Shown here: positions 8,220 to 16,144 of the stretch, piece after piece
Layout: each line of letters opens with the position of its first letter
Numbering within the stretch: position 1 is the stretch's first letter
Origin: an uncultured Paracoccaceae bacterium
Lineage (GTDB): Bacteria; Pseudomonadota; Alphaproteobacteria; Rhodobacterales; Rhodobacteraceae
Reading direction: 5' to 3'
DNA length: 64,000 bases
Assembly (NCBI GenBank): GCA_947503925.1
Contig: CANNFQ010000017.1
Location: forward strand, 34,162-98,161
Position numbers and translations under genes: made by a program
The notes under the pieces: model-generated
Database searches by the model: none
What the model was told of the DNA's origin: nothing
The model's input: the letters and a program-made list of their open reading frames with translations, nothing else

Positions 8220-8286
8220 CCCGTCCCGGCCTTGAGCCAGGACCTCTAACCGGGTTCTCCACGAGGTCCCGGGTCAAGCCCGGGAC
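8220..8286. repeat. Dispersed palindromic repeats, copies 3 and 4 in opposite orientation
   Basis: Copy 3 (8223-8243) has one mismatch in the stem and the CTTGA loop. Copy 4 (8266-8286, GTCCCGGG-TCAAG-CCCGGGAC) is perfect and in the opposite orientation. Together they fill the space between the GIY-YIG gene and the amidohydrolase stop codon and could fold into a larger structure. Confidence 0.75.
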
Positions 8287-8306
8287 GGGTGTATTGCGGG
8301 CTAGCC

Positions 8307-9557
8307 TCACCCCACAATCTCCGCCGTCTCGACCACCGCATGGAACAGCACATCCGTCCCCGCCCGCGCCCATTCCGGGCTGATTTCTTCCGCCTCATTA
8401 TGGCTTAGCCCGTCAACGCATGGGCACATGACCATGGCGGTTGGATAGATATCGTTGATCCAGCAGGCGTCATGCCCCGCGCCGGAGACGATATCCATGT
8501 GGCTGTAGCCCAACCGCTCAGCCGCGTTGCGCACGGCCTTCACGCAGCCCTCGTCAAAGGCGGGCGGGTCGAATTGGCCGACGATTTCAGCCGCGAACGA
8601 CACCCCGATCTCTTCACAGAGCTTCGGCGCGCGCTCCATCAGTTCGGCAACCATCGCATTCAGCTTGTCCAAAAGATGCGTCCGCATATCGACGGTAAAG
8701 ACCACTTTGCCGGGGATGATGTTGCGGCTGTTGGGGTAGACGTCGATATGGCCGATGGCCCCCACCGCATTCGGTTGGTTCTTCATCGCAATCTCATGCA
8801 CCAGTTCGGTGATCAGGGCCAACCCGCGCCCCGCATTCTTGCGCATATGCATGGGGGTGGAGCCTGTGTGGCTTTCCTTGCCTGTCACCGTGCATTCGAT
8901 CCAGCGCAGGCCCTGCCCGTGGGTGACGACACCGATATCTTTGCCCTCGGCCTCCAGGATTGGGCCCTGTTCGATATGCAGTTCAAAGAAGGCGTGCATC
9001 TTGCGGTCGCCCACCTTTTCGGGGCCTTTCCAGCCAATGCGCTCCAACTCATCGCCAAACCGTTTGCCATCGGCGTCAACCCGATCATTGGCCCAGTCCA
9101 GCGTATGTTTGCCTGCAAAAACGCCCGACGCGAGCATGGCCGGGGCGTAGCGCGTGCCTTCCTCATTTGTCCAGTTGGTGACGACGATTGGATGTTTCGT
9201 TTTAATGTCGAGATCGTTCAATGTGCGCAGAATTTCGAGACCGCCCAAGACGCCGAGCACACCGTCGTATTTTCCACCTGTGGGCTGCGTATCAAGATGC
9301 GAGCCGACATAGACGGGCAATGCGTCAGGGTCGGTGCCTTCGCGACGGGCAAACATATTGCCGATCTCGTCCACGCCCATGGTGCAGCCCGCCGCCTCGC
9401 ACCATTTCTGGAACAGGTGGCGGCCTTCGCTATCTTCGTCGGTCAGGGTCTGTCGGTTATTGCCGCCCGCGACGCCGGGGCCAATCTTGGCCATCTCCAT
9501 CAGGCTATCCCAAAGACGTTCACCATTAATACGCAGGTTCTCTCCGGGGGATGGCAT
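8307..9557 (-). CDS. M20-family amidohydrolase: N-carbamoyl-amino acid hydrolase, probable beta-ureidopropionase
   Basis: A 416-residue zinc-dependent enzyme of the hydantoinase/carbamoylase family. Visible metal-site motifs are VYVGSHLDT, GGKYDGVLG, TNWTNEEGTRY, FELHIEQGP and SGAGHDA; SHTGSTPM lies in the lid/dimerisation region. It removes the carbamoyl group as CO2 and ammonia. Beside dihydropyrimidinase and PreAT genes, the likely substrate is N-carbamoyl-beta-alanine or its 2-methyl form (inference); related allantoate or L-carbamoylase activity cannot be excluded. I start at the ATG at 9557, preceded by AAGGAGAG; an ATG five codons upstream would place the ribosome site inside the gene. 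The RutR-like box is 20 bases upstream of this start. Confidence 0.9.
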   Translation of the reverse strand: MPSPGENLRINGERLWDSLMEMAKIGPGVAGGNNRQTLTDEDSEGRHLFQKWCEAAGCTMGVDEIGNMFARREGTDPDALPVYVGSHLDTQPTGGKYDGVLGVLGGLEILRTLNDLDIKTKHPIVVTNWTNEEGTRYAPAMLASGVFAGKHTLDWANDRVDADGKRFGDELERIGWKGPEKVGDRKMHAFFELHIEQGPILEAEGKDIGVVTHGQGLRWIECTVTGKESHTGSTPMHMRKNAGRGLALITELVHEIAMKNQPNAVGAIGHIDVYPNSRNIIPGKVVFTVDMRTHLLDKLNAMVAELMERAPKLCEEIGVSFAAEIVGQFDPPAFDEGCVKAVRNAAERLGYSHMDIVSGAGHDACWINDIYPTAMVMCPCVDGLSHNEAEEISPEWARAGTDVLFHAVVETAEIVG

Positions 9558-9577
9558 ATGGCTCTCCTTCATCTTTG

Positions 9578-9595
9578 TTTGACCAACTGGTCAAA
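9578..9595. promoter_or_regulatory. RutR-type operator
   Basis: TTTGACCA-AC-TGGTCAAA is an exact palindrome. It agrees with the consensus TTGACCAnnTGGTCAA that I recall for E. coli RutR, the uracil-responsive regulator. It lies between the amidohydrolase gene and the divergent rutR-like gene, 20 bases before the first and 94 before the second start codon, where bound protein would block leftward transcription. Confidence 0.85.
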
Positions 9596-9689
9596 TCAAC
9601 GCTAACAGAGGGGCGCGGGCAGTCAAGTTTTCCGCGCGCGGCAGGGCATCATATTGTGCAACCGCCTGATAATTGAGCGAAGGAAACGC

Positions 9690-10292
9690 ATGACCAAGCC
9701 GCCCACCCGTATCCAGAAACGCAACAGGGCGGCGATCTTGACTGCGGGGCTGGATGTGTTTTCGCAATATGGGTTCAGGGGGTCGACACTGGATCAGATC
9801 GCGGTGGCGGCGGGATTGTCAAAGCCGAACCTGCTCTATTATTTTCCGTCGAAAGATGCGATTTATACGGCTTTGCTGGAGCGGTTGTTGGAGACATGGC
9901 TGGCCCCGTTGCAACAGATGAATGCGGATGGGGACCCGGTGACAGAGATCCTCGATTATACGCATCGCAAGCTGGAAATGAGCCGGGATTACCCCCGCGA
10001 AAGCCGTCTGTTTGCCAATGAGATTGTCCAGGGCGCCCCGCATATTGCTGATCACCTGAGCGGTGAGTTGCGGGTGTTGGTTGATGAAAAAGCGGCTGTT
10101 ATCCAAGGCTGGGCAAAGGCCGGTAAAATCGCGGATGTGGACGCGCATCATCTGATTTTTTCGATCTGGGCACTGACCCAGCATTACGCCGATTTTGATG
10201 TGCAGGTGCGTGCCGTTCTGAATACGGATGATCCCTTTGCCAGGGCGGGGCCGTTTCTTGACCACGCAGTCCGCAGCATATTGCGGCGTTAA
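9690..10292 (+). CDS. rutR: RutR-like TetR family regulator of pyrimidine catabolism
   Basis: The 200-residue protein closely resembles E. coli RutR as I remember it: an HTH with GFRGSTLDQIAVAAGLSKPNLLYYFPSKDAIY, then LETWLAPLQQM, KLEMSRDYPRESRLFANEI and DAHHLIFSIWALTQHYADF. RutR senses uracil/thymine and controls pyrimidine use. The start at 9690 is preceded by AAGGAAA; an upstream ATG at 9654 would add 12 residues. The gene is divergent from the amidohydrolase with a consensus RutR box between them, so I infer direct control of the neighbouring catabolic genes. Here the pathway is the reductive Pre/Hyd route rather than the Rut oxygenase. Confidence 0.9.
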   Translation: MTKPPTRIQKRNRAAILTAGLDVFSQYGFRGSTLDQIAVAAGLSKPNLLYYFPSKDAIYTALLERLLETWLAPLQQMNADGDPVTEILDYTHRKLEMSRDYPRESRLFANEIVQGAPHIADHLSGELRVLVDEKAAVIQGWAKAGKIADVDAHHLIFSIWALTQHYADFDVQVRAVLNTDDPFARAGPFLDHAVRSILRR

Positions 10293-10345
10293 CTATTGCT
10301 TTGCGTTTAAGGTTTTCGAAACCATGATGCCATTAGCTTTCTGGC

Positions 10346-10591
10346 ATGCAACAGATCCAGATGCGTCAGACACGTTTCGCGCGGGGCAACCCGGCATTCT
10401 TTCATCAGCTTTTCAGTGCGAAAGCTGCGTTGAAAGGTGGCATTGTCAGGCGTGCAGTGCGGGATGTTGAACGCGAGGTGGGGCGCGAGGCGATGATTGC
10501 CGAAGTCGCGCGCCGGGGCTTTCATCTGATTGAGTGTGCTGACCAGTTCGTCATTATTTGTGCGTCTGATCACCTGACGGTGCATGTGTGA
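10346..10591 (+). CDS. Small uncharacterised basic protein (81 residues)
   Basis: The product has a compact, protein-like sequence: GGIVRRAVRDVEREVGREAMIAEVARRGFHLIECADQFVIICASDHLTVHV. The alternation of a helical basic stretch with a short beta-like hydrophobic end looks real, and I have a memory of similar small proteins in Rhodobacteraceae, but no function is known to me. It follows rutR in the same direction and is followed by two hairpins. No strong ribosome site precedes the ATG at 10346; a second ATG lies at 10361. Confidence 0.55.
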   Translation: MQQIQMRQTRFARGNPAFFHQLFSAKAALKGGIVRRAVRDVEREVGREAMIAEVARRGFHLIECADQFVIICASDHLTVHV

Positions 10592-10595
10592 GTAG

Positions 10596-10622
10596 ACAAA
10601 GTCTTCGTGACGAAGACTTTGT
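10596..10622. terminator. Hairpin 1 between convergent genes
   Basis: A 12-bp perfect stem ACAAAGTCTTCG/CGAAGACTTTGT with a TGA loop. The AAA and TTT ends allow it to end transcription on either strand. It lies between the small rightward gene and preA (leftward). Confidence 0.7.
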
Positions 10623-10628
10623 TGATCT

Positions 10629-10655
10629 ACAGACTTTTCGTTACGAAAAGTCTGT
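10629..10655. terminator. Hairpin 2, related to hairpin 1
   Basis: A 12-bp perfect stem ACAGACTTTTCG/CGAAAAGTCTGT with a TTA loop, placed six bases after hairpin 1. Both share the TTCG-TnA-CGAA apex and a GACTTT side, so they look like members of one repeat family. It ends nine bases before the preA stop codon. Confidence 0.7.
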
Positions 10656-10663
10656 TGGCCCGC

Positions 10664-11968
10664 TTACTCGGCAGCCACTGCGCCGGGGTTGTTCGGATGA
10701 GTGGTCCAATTGGCATACTCTTTCTTGACCGCCTTGCCCGTACGCGGATCCACTTCACCCGGTGTCATCGGTTCCATTGTGATACAGTTTTCCACCGGGC
10801 AGACATCAACGCACAGATTGCAGGCGACGCATTCCTCGTCGATCACCGTGAAGACCCGATCAGATGACATCGCAATCGCCTGATGGCTGGTGTCTTCGCA
10901 GGCGGCATAGCAGCGCCCGCATTTGATGCAGTCATCCTGGCTGATCTTTGCCTTGGCCACATAGTTGAGGTTCAGATATTGCCAGTCGGTCACGTTCGGT
11001 ACGGCGCGGCCGACCACTTCCTCCACCGATGTATAGCCCTTTTCATCCATCCATTGTGACAGGCCGCTTATCATCTCCTGCACAACCTTGAACCCATATG
11101 TCATGGCCGCCGTGCAAACCTGTACATTGCCGCAGCCAAGGCTGATAAACTCTGCCGCATCGCGCCATGTCGTGATCCCGCCGATCCCGCTGATCGGCAG
11201 GCCATGGGTGTCGGGATTGCGCGCAATCTCGGATACCATGGACATGGCAATTGGCTTGACCGCCGGGCCGCAATAGCCTCCGTGGCTGCCCTTGCCGTCA
11301 ATCGAGGGTTCAGGCGACATCGTATCAAGATTTACGGAGGTGATTGAATTGATTGTGTTGATCAGGCTGACTGCATCCGCCCCACCACGCATGGCGGCGG
11401 CGGCTGGTTTGCGCACATCGGTGATGTTGGGCGTCAGCTTCACGATCACCGGTTTGTCGTAATACTGTTTGCACCAGCGGGTGACCATTTCGATATATTC
11501 GGGCACCTGACCAACGGCGGCACCCATCCCCCGTTCGGACATCCCATGCGGGCAGCCGAAATTCAGCTCGATTCCATCCGCGCCGGTTGCGGCAACGCGG
11601 GGCAGGATATCTTTCCACGCCTGTTCTTCACAAGGAACCATGATCGACACGATCATCGCCCGGTCGGGGTAATCCGCCTTCACGCGCGTGATCTCTTCGA
11701 GGTTCACCTCAAGCGGTCGGTCGGTGATCAGTTCGATGTTGTTGAGGCCCAAAAGCCGTCTGTCTGCACCGTAGATTGCCCCGTAGCGGGGTCCGTTGAC
11801 ATTGACGACGGGGGGGCCTTCGGCACCGAGGGTTTTCCAGACAACACCGCCCCATCCGGCCTCGAACGCGCGGCGCACATTGTATTCCTTGTCCGTCGGC
11901 GGAGCAGAGGCAAGCCAGAACGGATTTGGGGATTTGATGCCCAGAAACTCTGTCGTCAGATCAGCCAT
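10664..11968 (-). CDS. preA: NAD-dependent dihydropyrimidine dehydrogenase, catalytic subunit PreA
   Basis: A 434-residue protein with a dihydroorotate-dehydrogenase-like FMN barrel (about residues 1-330) followed by two 4Fe-4S clusters: DDCIKCGRCYAACEDT and EECVACNLCVDVCPVENC. It reduces uracil/thymine to dihydropyrimidines together with PreT. The active-site segment reads CPHGMSERGMGAAVGQ; mammalian enzyme has Cys in the corresponding GMGLACGQ, and I recall that bacterial PreA also lacks it, so this need not be a defect. The start is preceded by GGAAAGG. The C-terminal tail of about 35 residues after the last cluster is Pro- and charge-rich. Confidence 0.95.
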   Translation of the reverse strand: MADLTTEFLGIKSPNPFWLASAPPTDKEYNVRRAFEAGWGGVVWKTLGAEGPPVVNVNGPRYGAIYGADRRLLGLNNIELITDRPLEVNLEEITRVKADYPDRAMIVSIMVPCEEQAWKDILPRVAATGADGIELNFGCPHGMSERGMGAAVGQVPEYIEMVTRWCKQYYDKPVIVKLTPNITDVRKPAAAAMRGGADAVSLINTINSITSVNLDTMSPEPSIDGKGSHGGYCGPAVKPIAMSMVSEIARNPDTHGLPISGIGGITTWRDAAEFISLGCGNVQVCTAAMTYGFKVVQEMISGLSQWMDEKGYTSVEEVVGRAVPNVTDWQYLNLNYVAKAKISQDDCIKCGRCYAACEDTSHQAIAMSSDRVFTVIDEECVACNLCVDVCPVENCITMEPMTPGEVDPRTGKAVKKEYANWTTHPNNPGAVAAE

Positions 11969-11992
11969 TTTGCTTTCCTTTCCTGCCCGCGT

Positions 11993-12823
11993 TCAGGGCT
12001 TGTCAAAAATCATCTCTACCGGGGCGATCCGATGCGCCTCGACATTTGCCACATAGTTTTTCAGCTTCACGCCCGCCGTGTCACCCATCAGCAGATGGAT
12101 ACCCAATGGCGGCGGGCCGCCTGCCTTTTCAATCGCCTGAAAAACATGGGAGAAGTAACTGAGGGCAAAATCGCGCCGATACCTTTTGCCGTGCAATGTC
12201 AGCCCTACCGTTGTGGCTGCGTCCTCATAGGTTGATCCCGGATCGACAAAGGAGGTTGCCGGCTTTTCGGACCATGGCAGCGGGAATTGCAGGTCATCCG
12301 CGCTGTCATCACGCATCACGTCAAACAAGGCGAAACGCCCGCCGGGTTTCAGGACGCGGGCCGCCTCGGCAAACAGGTGTTCCTTGTCAGCAATATTCAT
12401 GCCGACATGGAACATGGTCACCAGATCAAATGCCTTATCTGGCATGGGGAGTGCGGTGGCAGAGGCCACTTGCAGGTCAATGGCTTCGTCCAGATGGACA
12501 CGGGCATTTAGCGCATTGCCCACCTCAACATATAGCGGTGTCAGGTCGATCCCTGTGACATGCGCCCCGTAGCGATGCACGATGTGCCGCGCGGTGCCAC
12601 CAAGCCCGCAACCAATGTCGAGAACTTTGGTTTCCGGGGTGATGTCAAGCTGCGACAAAAGCGCATCTGTCGCTTCCAAACCGCCGGTGTGAAATTCATC
12701 CACCGGCTTTAGGTCATCGACAGTTGCAACGTCAACGCCCTGTTTTCTCAGTGCTTTTTCGATGCGATCCAGCAGATCTTGCGTGGTGTAATGCGCGGCC
12801 ACGCGGGCTTCGAGCGTTTCCAT
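11993..12823 (-). CDS. Class I SAM-dependent methyltransferase
   Basis: The 276-residue protein has a Rossmann methyltransferase core: KVLDIGCGLGGTARHIVHRYGAHVTGIDLT (motif I and the acidic motif II end), a ALPMPDKAFDLVTMFHVGMNI segment and ARVLKPGGRFALFDVM. It resembles small-molecule (UbiE or sarcosine/glycine-type) methyltransferases; the substrate is unknown. I start at the ATG at 12823, preceded by GGAGG with five bases spacing; an ATG at 12859 has no such site. It lies between preT and preA on the same strand with short gaps (44 and 24 bases), so it is probably co-transcribed with the dehydrogenase subunits. Confidence 0.85.
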   Translation of the reverse strand: METLEARVAAHYTTQDLLDRIEKALRKQGVDVATVDDLKPVDEFHTGGLEATDALLSQLDITPETKVLDIGCGLGGTARHIVHRYGAHVTGIDLTPLYVEVGNALNARVHLDEAIDLQVASATALPMPDKAFDLVTMFHVGMNIADKEHLFAEAARVLKPGGRFALFDVMRDDSADDLQFPLPWSEKPATSFVDPGSTYEDAATTVGLTLHGKRYRRDFALSYFSHVFQAIEKAGGPPPLGIHLLMGDTAGVKLKNYVANVEAHRIAPVEMIFDKP

Positions 12824-12867
12824 CTCATCCTCCGGCGCTGTTATTTCCGCATCCAGCATAGCACAGA

Positions 12868-14208
12868 TCAGGCAGAAAGCGTCGCGTGGATATCCATCGC
12901 CGCGTCGCGCCCTTCGGCCACGGCGGTCACGGTCAGGTCATCGCCGCCAGACGCGCAATCGCCCCCGGCCCAGACGCCTTTACGACTTGTACGACCCGCC
13001 CCGGTGACGGCAATCTTGCGCCCGTCCAGTTCCAACCCGCCATCCGTTACAAGGGTTTGCCCGATTGCCTTGAACACCTGATCGGCGGGCAAGCGGATCG
13101 TTTCGCCAGTGCCTTTCAGACCGCTGCCATCGTCGCTGGTATATTCCAATTCAATCTCGCCCACGTCGCCATCGCCATAGATCGCGGTGGGTTGCAGGTT
13201 GAACATCAGCCTCACGCCTTTGGACGCGGCGAGGTCCTGTTCAAAGGTGCTGGCGCTCATCGCGTTGCGCCCACGCCGGTAGGCGATGGTGACGTTTTGT
13301 GCGCCCAGCAATTTGGATTGCACAGCAGCGTCGACGGCGGTCATACCGCCGCCGATCACCACCACGTCGCGACCGACAGGGAGGGTTGCAAGGTCACTGG
13401 CTTGTCGTAATTCTGCAATAAATTCAACGGCATCACGCACACCTGTTTTGTCCTCGCCTTCGCTGTGCAGCCCGTTCACACCGCCGAGTCCGACGCCAAG
13501 GAAGACCGCCGGAAAACACCCCGTCAGATCGTCAAGCGACAGATTATCCCCCAGACGCATGCCGGTCTTGACGGTGATCCCGCCGATGCCGAGCAGCCAG
13601 TCCACTTCGGCTGCGGCGTAGTTATCGGTGGATTTATAGGCGGCGATCCCAAATTCATTCAGCCCGCCGGGTTTGTCGGCGGCGTCATATATTGTCACGT
13701 CATGCCCATGCATCGCGAGCCTGTGCGCGCAGGCAAGCCCTGCTGGGCCCGCACCCACGACGGCGACTTTCTTGCCGGTCTCGGGCGCGCGCTGATAGGG
13801 GTGGCTTTGCTTGGCCATCAGCGTGTCTGTCGCGTGCCGTTGTAGCCGCCCGATTTCGACGGGTTTGCCTTCGGCGATTTCGCGCACGCAGGCCTGTTCG
13901 CACAGATCCTCCGTCGGGCAGACGCGGGCGCACATTCCACCTAAGATATTGCTATCAAAGATTGTTTTGGCCGCCGCTTCGGGTGTTCCAGTGCTGATCT
14001 GCCGGATGAAGAGCGGGATGTCGATATCTGTCGGGCAGGCCGTCACGCAGGGCGCGTCATGGCAGAAATAGCAGCGATCTGCGGCCACCGCCGCCTCGTG
14101 CGGGGCGTAGGGCGCGTGCAGATCGGCGAAGTTATCAGCAAGGGTTTCCTGCGGCAGACGACCTGCGGCAATGCCGGGTGTCATCGGGCTGTTTTGCGGG
14201 CTGGACAT
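12868..14208 (-). CDS. preT: NAD-dependent dihydropyrimidine dehydrogenase, subunit PreT
   Basis: A 446-residue GltD-like flavoprotein. The N-terminal part holds the Cys-rich iron-sulfur region (RCYFCHDAPCVTACPTDIDIP, GGMCARVCPTEDLCEQACVR). Then comes an FAD-binding GAGPAGLACAHRL, an NAD(P)-binding VVIGGGMTAVDAA and the closing GVWAGGDCASGGD. It passes electrons from NADH to PreA. The start ATG at 14208 is preceded by AGGA. It is the first gene of the preT-methyltransferase-preA block; a degenerate RutR-like box lies about 50 bases upstream. Confidence 0.95.
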   Translation of the reverse strand: MSSPQNSPMTPGIAAGRLPQETLADNFADLHAPYAPHEAAVAADRCYFCHDAPCVTACPTDIDIPLFIRQISTGTPEAAAKTIFDSNILGGMCARVCPTEDLCEQACVREIAEGKPVEIGRLQRHATDTLMAKQSHPYQRAPETGKKVAVVGAGPAGLACAHRLAMHGHDVTIYDAADKPGGLNEFGIAAYKSTDNYAAAEVDWLLGIGGITVKTGMRLGDNLSLDDLTGCFPAVFLGVGLGGVNGLHSEGEDKTGVRDAVEFIAELRQASDLATLPVGRDVVVIGGGMTAVDAAVQSKLLGAQNVTIAYRRGRNAMSASTFEQDLAASKGVRLMFNLQPTAIYGDGDVGEIELEYTSDDGSGLKGTGETIRLPADQVFKAIGQTLVTDGGLELDGRKIAVTGAGRTSRKGVWAGGDCASGGDDLTVTAVAEGRDAAMDIHATLSA

Positions 14209-14257
14209 GGCTGGTTCCTGTCGTGGCTGGTTGGGTATAGCCTGCCACAGTTTTATT

Positions 14258-14275
14258 TTTTATCAAATGGTAAAT
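14258..14275. promoter_or_regulatory. Degenerate RutR-like box upstream of preT
   Basis: TTTTATCA-AA-TGGTAAAT matches the palindrome at 9578-9595 at 12 of 16 arm positions and keeps the central CA-nn-TGGT. Its position 50 bases before preT fits a promoter site. Confidence 0.4.
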
Positions 14276-14387
14276 TTTTGGCAGTTTGAAAATCGGCAAC
14301 GCAACGTTCGGTGGGGGGTGCGTGCGGTGCGTTGCACAGATGGAGCCGAATCGAAGGTTAACGCCTTATTTCATGGCGAAAACTGCT

Positions 14388-14425
14388 GTCGGCAAAGCGT
14401 CGGCCAGACGTCGGCAAAGCGTCGG
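14388..14425. repeat. Direct repeat of 16 bases, period 22
   Basis: GTCGGCAAAGCGTCGG occurs at 14388-14403 and 14410-14425. The two copies are identical and one helical turn pair apart, as in some regulator sites; function unknown. Confidence 0.6.
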
Positions 14426-14513
14426 ACCCCAAAAGCCGGAATGCCCACTTTAACGAAGCGTGCGGTCAAAGGATGAACATGCTGTTAAGGATTTGGGCAG
14501 AATTGATCAGCCG

Positions 14514-16133
14514 TCACGTCGCATAGGTCGATCTGATCATGTCAGCCGCTTTTTCAGCGATCATGATCGTGGGTGCGTTGGTGTTGCCCGAGATGAGCAA
14601 TGGCATGATCGACGCATCAACAACCCGCAGCCCTTGCATCCCATGCACCCGTAGTTGGTTGTCGACCACCGCCATATCGTCATGGCCCATCTTGCAGGTC
14701 CCGACCGGGTGATAGACCGTGTCGGCCCGGCTGCGGATATGCTGTTCCCATTGCGCATCGGTCATGTTGTCGGTCATGCCGAACATTTCCTTATGCTTGA
14801 ACCGCGCCATTGCCGGCGCTTCCAAGGCTGCCCGCGCCATCTTGCTGCCCTTGATCAGGGTTTGCAGATCGCGGTCATCGCTGAGGAATTGCGGATCAAT
14901 TGCCGGTGATTGTAGCGGGTCGCCCGATTTCAGTGTCACCGTCCCACGCGCATGTGGCCGTAACACACAGACATGGCAGGAATAACCATAGCCCCAATGC
15001 AGCTTGCGCGCGTGGTCATCGACGATGGAGATCACGAAATGCGTCTGTATGTCGGGCCGGTCAAGCCCCGTATCGGTTTTGAAGAAGCTGCCGCATTCAG
15101 AGATCGTCGAGGCGATCATGGAATTGCCGTGCTTGCGCCATTTGAGCATTTCCCCGATCAGCTTGGCCGCGCCGCGGAACCCGATGCCGAAATTGTCGGT
15201 GTCTTTGGTCCGGTAGGCCAGGGTAAAATCGATGTGGTCTTGCAGGTTTTGCCCGACGCCGGGCAGGTCATGCACCATGTCGATCCCATATGGGGTGATG
15301 TCGTCTGCCTGTCCGACCCCGGAGAGTTGCAAAAGCTGTGGTGACTGGAACGCCCCACCGCACAGGATCACCTCTTTGCCTGCGCTGATCTGTTTTTCCT
15401 GCCGTCCCTGTCTGTAGGCCACCCCAACAGCGCGCTTGCCGTCAAAGATCACCTTTGTCGCATGCGCCTTTGTGATGACTGTCAGGTTGGGCCGTTTGCC
15501 CATCACCGGAAACAGGTAACCTGCCGCCGCCGAACAACGTTCCCCGTTTTTGTCGGCACTGTGATGGATCGTTGTTTGCCAATATCCCGCGCCTTCATTG
15601 TCGCCGGTATTGAAATCCTCGGTCCTGCGGATCTGCATTTCACCACTGGCTTCGATAAAGGCATCCGATATTGGCCGCGGTGCTTTCTGGTCGGACACTT
15701 GCAAGGGGCCGCTATTCCCATGGGCCGCATCCGCACCCCGCACGTTGTTTTCCGCCTTTTTGAAATAGGGCAGCACGCTGTCCCAATCCCAGCCGTCATT
15801 GCCCAGATCGGCCCAGCCATCGTAGTCCTGCCGTTGCCCGCGCACATAAAGCATGGCGTTAATCGCACTTGACCCGCCCAGCGCCTTGCCGCGCGGCTGA
15901 TACCCCCGGCGCCCGTTCAGCCCCGGCTGTGGTTCTGTTTGGAACGCCCAGTTGTTGATTTTCGGCTGCCCGCGCAGCATTGCCACGACCCCGGCGGGTG
16001 CGCGGACCAGAATGCCGTTGCCGCCACCGCCCGCCTCTAGCAAACACACGCTGGTATTGGGGTCTTCGGACAGGCGCGCGGCCATGGTGGATCCGGCTGA
16101 TCCGCCGCCGACAATGATGAAGTCATAGGTCAA
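14514..16133 (-). CDS. GMC family FAD-dependent oxidoreductase (choline/alcohol dehydrogenase type)
   Basis: A 539-residue flavoprotein with the dinucleotide-binding start [18 protein letters not shown], the GMC signature [19 protein letters not shown], the second GMC pattern [15 protein letters not shown] and the C-terminal active-site part HPVGTCKMG followed by [16 protein letters not shown]. Such enzymes oxidise primary alcohols or polyols with transfer to a quinone or other acceptor; the substrate here is unknown. The start is TTG at 16133, supported by a strong AGGAGG. It lies 11 bases after the Gfo/Idh/MocA gene, so the two form an operon, perhaps for sugar or polyol oxidation (inference). 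Confidence 0.92.
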   Translation of the reverse strand: MTYDFIIVGGGSAGSTMAARLSEDPNTSVCLLEAGGGGNGILVRAPAGVVAMLRGQPKINNWAFQTEPQPGLNGRRGYQPRGKALGGSSAINAMLYVRGQRQDYDGWADLGNDGWDWDSVLPYFKKAENNVRGADAAHGNSGPLQVSDQKAPRPISDAFIEASGEMQIRRTEDFNTGDNEGAGYWQTTIHHSADKNGERCSAAAGYLFPVMGKRPNLTVITKAHATKVIFDGKRAVGVAYRQGRQEKQISAGKEVILCGGAFQSPQLLQLSGVGQADDITPYGIDMVHDLPGVGQNLQDHIDFTLAYRTKDTDNFGIGFRGAAKLIGEMLKWRKHGNSMIASTISECGSFFKTDTGLDRPDIQTHFVISIVDDHARKLHWGYGYSCHVCVLRPHARGTVTLKSGDPLQSPAIDPQFLSDDRDLQTLIKGSKMARAALEAPAMARFKHKEMFGMTDNMTDAQWEQHIRSRADTVYHPVGTCKMGHDDMAVVDNQLRVHGMQGLRVVDASIMPLLISGNTNAPTIMIAEKAADMIRSTYAT

Positions 16134-16144
16134 TTTCGGCCCTC

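Larger units (their letters stand above)
14209..14513. other. Intergenic region upstream of preT
   Basis: About 305 bases without a convincing gene. The half near preT is AT-rich (14250-14280) and holds a RutR-like palindrome, so the preT promoter is probably here. The other half, near the GMC gene's stop, holds two direct copies of GTCGGCAAAGCGTCGG. Short frames crossing it have no protein-like composition. Confidence 0.6.

Noticed and set aside
8472..9605. Plus-strand frame of 377 codons
   Set aside because: Antisense to the amidohydrolase gene, whose zinc-site motifs are clear on the minus strand.
10664..11968. Absence of the mammalian catalytic Cys in the PreA active-site segment (GMGAAVGQ)
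   Set aside because: As I recall bacterial PreA proteins also lack it, so this is probably the normal bacterial state and not a defect.
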